Assembly: GCF_900114415.1 (NCBI RefSeq)
Contig: NZ_FOSZ01000003.1
Coordinates: forward strand, 124,001 to 188,000
Direction: 5' to 3'
Source of the DNA: Shimia haliotis
GTDB taxonomy: Bacteria > Pseudomonadota > Alphaproteobacteria > Rhodobacterales > Rhodobacteraceae
DNA length: 64,000 nt
A program made the position numbers and the translations under genes. Shown in pieces: positions 62,378 through 64,000 of the stretch. Position 1 is the stretch's first letter; each line of letters starts with the position of its first letter. Below the pieces are notes generated by a model, which was given only the letters and a program-made list of their open reading frames with translations, did not search any database and was not told where the DNA came from.

Positions 62378-63349
62378 CTAGTCCCTGAAGCAAGGCAATA
62401 GGTCGCCGCTTGCAGGGGTTGCTTCCCAAACGCCGCGGGCAATTGCGCGCGCCAAGCAGGTGGCCGCCGCGTGGCCGAGCATCAGGGCATCGGCAGCCTC
62501 GTTCTCTAGCGGCCTTGTGTTCGTCGAAACCGCAAACACCAGATCCCCATCCATTGGCGTGTGCGAAGGCACCAACGCGCGGGCCACACCGTCGTGGGCG
62601 GCGGTGGCGATGCGGGTGCAGACGGCCTGCGAAACGTCGGCGTCTGTGGCTACAATCGCGATGGTGGTGTTGTGGGCGCTGAGTTTAGTTTTGGGCCAGT
62701 CGGACGGCGCGGAGGTCATCAACCCTTTGCCGCCAAATTCATCGCCGATTTCCCATGGGGCCGCCCAGAAATGCCCGCCGTCAGGGCTTGCGTCGCCCAA
62801 GGCATTTACCGCCACCAGCGCGCCAACTGTGTGGCCTGAAGGCAGTACAACTGACGCGGAGCCGAGCCCGCCTTTGTGGCTGGCGAGTGTCGCGCCGCAT
62901 CCCGCTCCGGTGGAGCCGAGCGCAAAGTCGACATTGGCCGCGTCGAGGGCCGCAGCCCCGAGAGATTTGTAGGGGTTTTCAGCCCAAGATTTGTTGCCGC
63001 CGTTGAGCAGGTCAAAAAGGATCGCACCCGGCACGATCGGGACGTTTTGATCACCCACCGCAAAACCGCGGCCTTGGTTGCGCAGGGCATCGGCCACGCC
63101 TGAGGACGCATCCAGCCCGAAAGCAGAGCCACCGGAGAGTGTCAGCGCGTCCACCTGTTGAACGGTTTTGTCTGGCGCCAAAAGGTCGGTTTCCCGTGTG
63201 CCAGGCGCGCCGCCCATGACGGAGACACCGCAGGTGAATGGTCTGTCCCCTACCAACACCGTGGTGCCGGTCTTGATGACGTCGTCTTGCGCATTGCCGA
63301 CTAGCAAGCCGGTGACATCGGTGATCAGGTTTCTGGGGCCGGTTCGCAT
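62378..63349 (-). CDS. P1 family peptidase (DmpA/BapA type)
   Basis: A 323-residue protein of the P1/DmpA fold. The start NLITDVTGLLVGNA and the stretch SVMGGAPGTRETDLL are diagnostic, and LTLSGGSAFGLDA and LGSTGAGCGATLASHKGGLGSAS follow. Relatives are self-cleaving N-terminal nucleophile aminopeptidases acting on D-amino or beta-peptides; cleavage here is not proven. It is monocistronic, with an 80-base gap to the ohr gene. Confidence 0.9.
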   Translation of the reverse strand: MRTGPRNLITDVTGLLVGNAQDDVIKTGTTVLVGDRPFTCGVSVMGGAPGTRETDLLAPDKTVQQVDALTLSGGSAFGLDASSGVADALRNQGRGFAVGDQNVPIVPGAILFDLLNGGNKSWAENPYKSLGAAALDAANVDFALGSTGAGCGATLASHKGGLGSASVVLPSGHTVGALVAVNALGDASPDGGHFWAAPWEIGDEFGGKGLMTSAPSDWPKTKLSAHNTTIAIVATDADVSQAVCTRIATAAHDGVARALVPSHTPMDGDLVFAVSTNTRPLENEAADALMLGHAAATCLARAIARGVWEATPASGDLLPCFRD

Positions 63350-63395
63350 GGGATGTCTCCTTTGGAACTGACACTAACGTGTTGAACCAAAGGAA

Positions 63396-63422
63396 CAAGG
63401 CCGCCGGAAAGGGGCGGCCTTG
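63396..63422 (-). terminator. Rho-independent terminator of ohr
   Basis: The arms CAAGGCCGCC (63396-63405) and GGCGGCCTTG (63413-63422) form a 10-bp stem with a seven-base loop. On the minus strand it is followed by TTCCTTTGG, a short U-rich tract, seven bases beyond the ohr stop. Confidence 0.8.
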
Positions 63423-63429
63423 GGTTGGG

Positions 63430-63855
63430 TTACGCCAGTTCTGGCGTGATGGTCAGAGAGCCCTTGGTGGCGTGGCTGTAGGGGCAGGTGATGTGGGCGG
63501 TTTCCACGAGTTTCTCGGCGACAGCTGTTTCCACGCCAGGCAGGGAGATTTTCAGGCCAACTTCAAGGCCGAAACCGATGTCCTCGCGCGGGCCAATGCC
63601 GACGGTTGCGGTCACGGCGGCGTCCTCGGGCAGGGCGAGTTTCTGCTGCATTGCAATGAACTTCATGGCCGACAGAAAGCAAGCGGCATAGCCCGCCGCG
63701 AACATCTGCTCGGGGTTGGTGCCGTCGCCACCCGCGCCGCCAAGCGCTTTGGGTGTGGACAGCGTCACATCAAGATTGCCATCGTCAGAGGTCGCGCGGC
63801 CTTCGCGGCCTCCGGTTGCGGTAGCCGATGTTGTGTAGAGGGTCGTTTTCAGCAT
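63430..63855 (-). CDS. ohr: Organic hydroperoxide resistance protein Ohr
   Basis: A 141-residue thiol peroxidase of the OsmC/Ohr family that reduces organic hydroperoxides. The two catalytic cysteines are C59 (AAGYAACFLSA) and C124 (HITCPYSHAT), with the Ohr-type N-terminus LYTTSATATGGREG. ATG 63855 has GGAGA upstream. It is divergent from a probable ohrR gene, with repeated operator-like sequence between them. Confidence 0.95.
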   Translation of the reverse strand: MLKTTLYTTSATATGGREGRATSDDGNLDVTLSTPKALGGAGGDGTNPEQMFAAGYAACFLSAMKFIAMQQKLALPEDAAVTATVGIGPREDIGFGLEVGLKISLPGVETAVAEKLVETAHITCPYSHATKGSLTITPELA

Positions 63856-63872
63856 GGGAGTCTCCATTTAAG

Positions 63873-63954
63873 TCGTGTGCGATTTAATTGTTGGCGATGT
63901 AAGTTTGTGGCGTGCGATTCGTCAAGGACTTGCGATTTAATCGTGTGCGATTTA
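63873..63954. promoter_or_regulatory. Repeated operator-like sites between ohr and the probable ohrR
   Basis: The 14-base sequence TCGTGTGCGATTTA occurs exactly at 63873-63886 and 63941-63954, 68 bases apart. Just before the second copy, CGATTTAATCG (63933-63943) is a near-perfect palindrome (arms CGATT/AATCG). A GCGATT-type half-site also occurs near 63914. OhrR-type repressors in this group are expected to bind AT-centred palindromes like these. Confidence 0.55.
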
Positions 63955-63976
63955 TTTTGCTGACAAGGAGACACCC

Positions 63977-64000
63977 ATGTCAGACTCGCCCCGCTCCATC
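63977..64000 (+). CDS. First codons of a probable MarR-family regulator (OhrR), cut by window
   Basis: ATG 63977 is preceded by AAGGAG six bases upstream and encodes MSDSPRSI before the window ends. The position, divergent from ohr with shared repeated sites, is that of ohrR in many proteobacteria. The protein itself cannot be judged from eight codons. Confidence 0.45.

Overview
The window looks like ordinary chromosome from a marine alphaproteobacterium of the order Rhodobacterales (Roseobacter group). The evidence is the fbcFBC-type cytochrome bc1 operon with the Rieske gene first, an NAD-linked formate dehydrogenase with fused gamma/beta subunits, a glcDEF glycolate oxidase cluster, coding density near 90% with moderately high GC, and many short translational overlaps (ATGA, TGATG, TAATG). 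I assign the order from gene content only and cannot name the genus. I see no phage, insertion sequence, CRISPR array, rRNA operon or plasmid function.

Layout. 1-7052: end of an Atg22-like MFS transporter, a thioesterase, YggT, RecQ, YaaA and a cytoplasmic hybrid histidine kinase. 7199-14682: an alpha-2-macroglobulin/penicillin-binding protein 1C pair. 14764-18043: a DinB-like protein and petABC (bc1 complex). 18367-23820: a LysR regulator and the formate dehydrogenase genes. 24038-28222: two glutathione S-transferases, an FMN-binding PaiB-like protein, the tRNA modification enzyme MtaB, and DapF. 28334-30941: tRNA-Lys, a small secreted protein and a DEAD-box RNA helicase. 31155-35751: a MarR/RND efflux operon. 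35940-40610: an Mla-type lipid ABC transporter operon. 40691-44469: a hydroxyacid reductase, a probable gene remnant, tRNA-Pro, a DMT transporter and leuB. 44528-50717: a LysR/SDR divergent pair, two little-characterised proteins, leuD and leuC. 50791-54343: a candidate 28-residue protein, an MscS channel, RsfS, RlmH and a DUF599 protein. 54430-58612: glcD, glcE, a cysteine-rich CPCC protein and glcF. 58697-64000: a trypsin-like protease, Hsp20, an MFS exporter, an alpha/beta hydrolase, a P1 peptidase, Ohr and the first codons of a probable OhrR.

How the genes work together. Formate dehydrogenase makes NADH and the bc1 complex handles downstream electron flow. GlcDEF and the glyoxylate/hydroxypyruvate-type reductase suggest C2 metabolism of phytoplankton glycolate. 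LeuB, LeuC and LeuD supply leucine. The RND pump, Mla system, A2M/PBP1C pair and Ohr handle envelope and oxidative stress.

The most interesting non-coding signals are these. (1) An element of three or four 11-bp tandem units built on GTCGGT sits in sense orientation 5-24 nt after three unrelated stop codons (14687, 53627 on the minus strand, 61464). (2) The hsp20 gene has a sigma-32-like promoter and a ROSE-type RNA-thermometer hairpin that hides its Shine-Dalgarno. (3) A second dispersed hairpin element with an AGGTATTT core occurs three times, and one copy forms the leader of glcE. (4) Several palindromic operators can be matched to neighbouring genes. Gene products are named from motif recognition; no database search was run.
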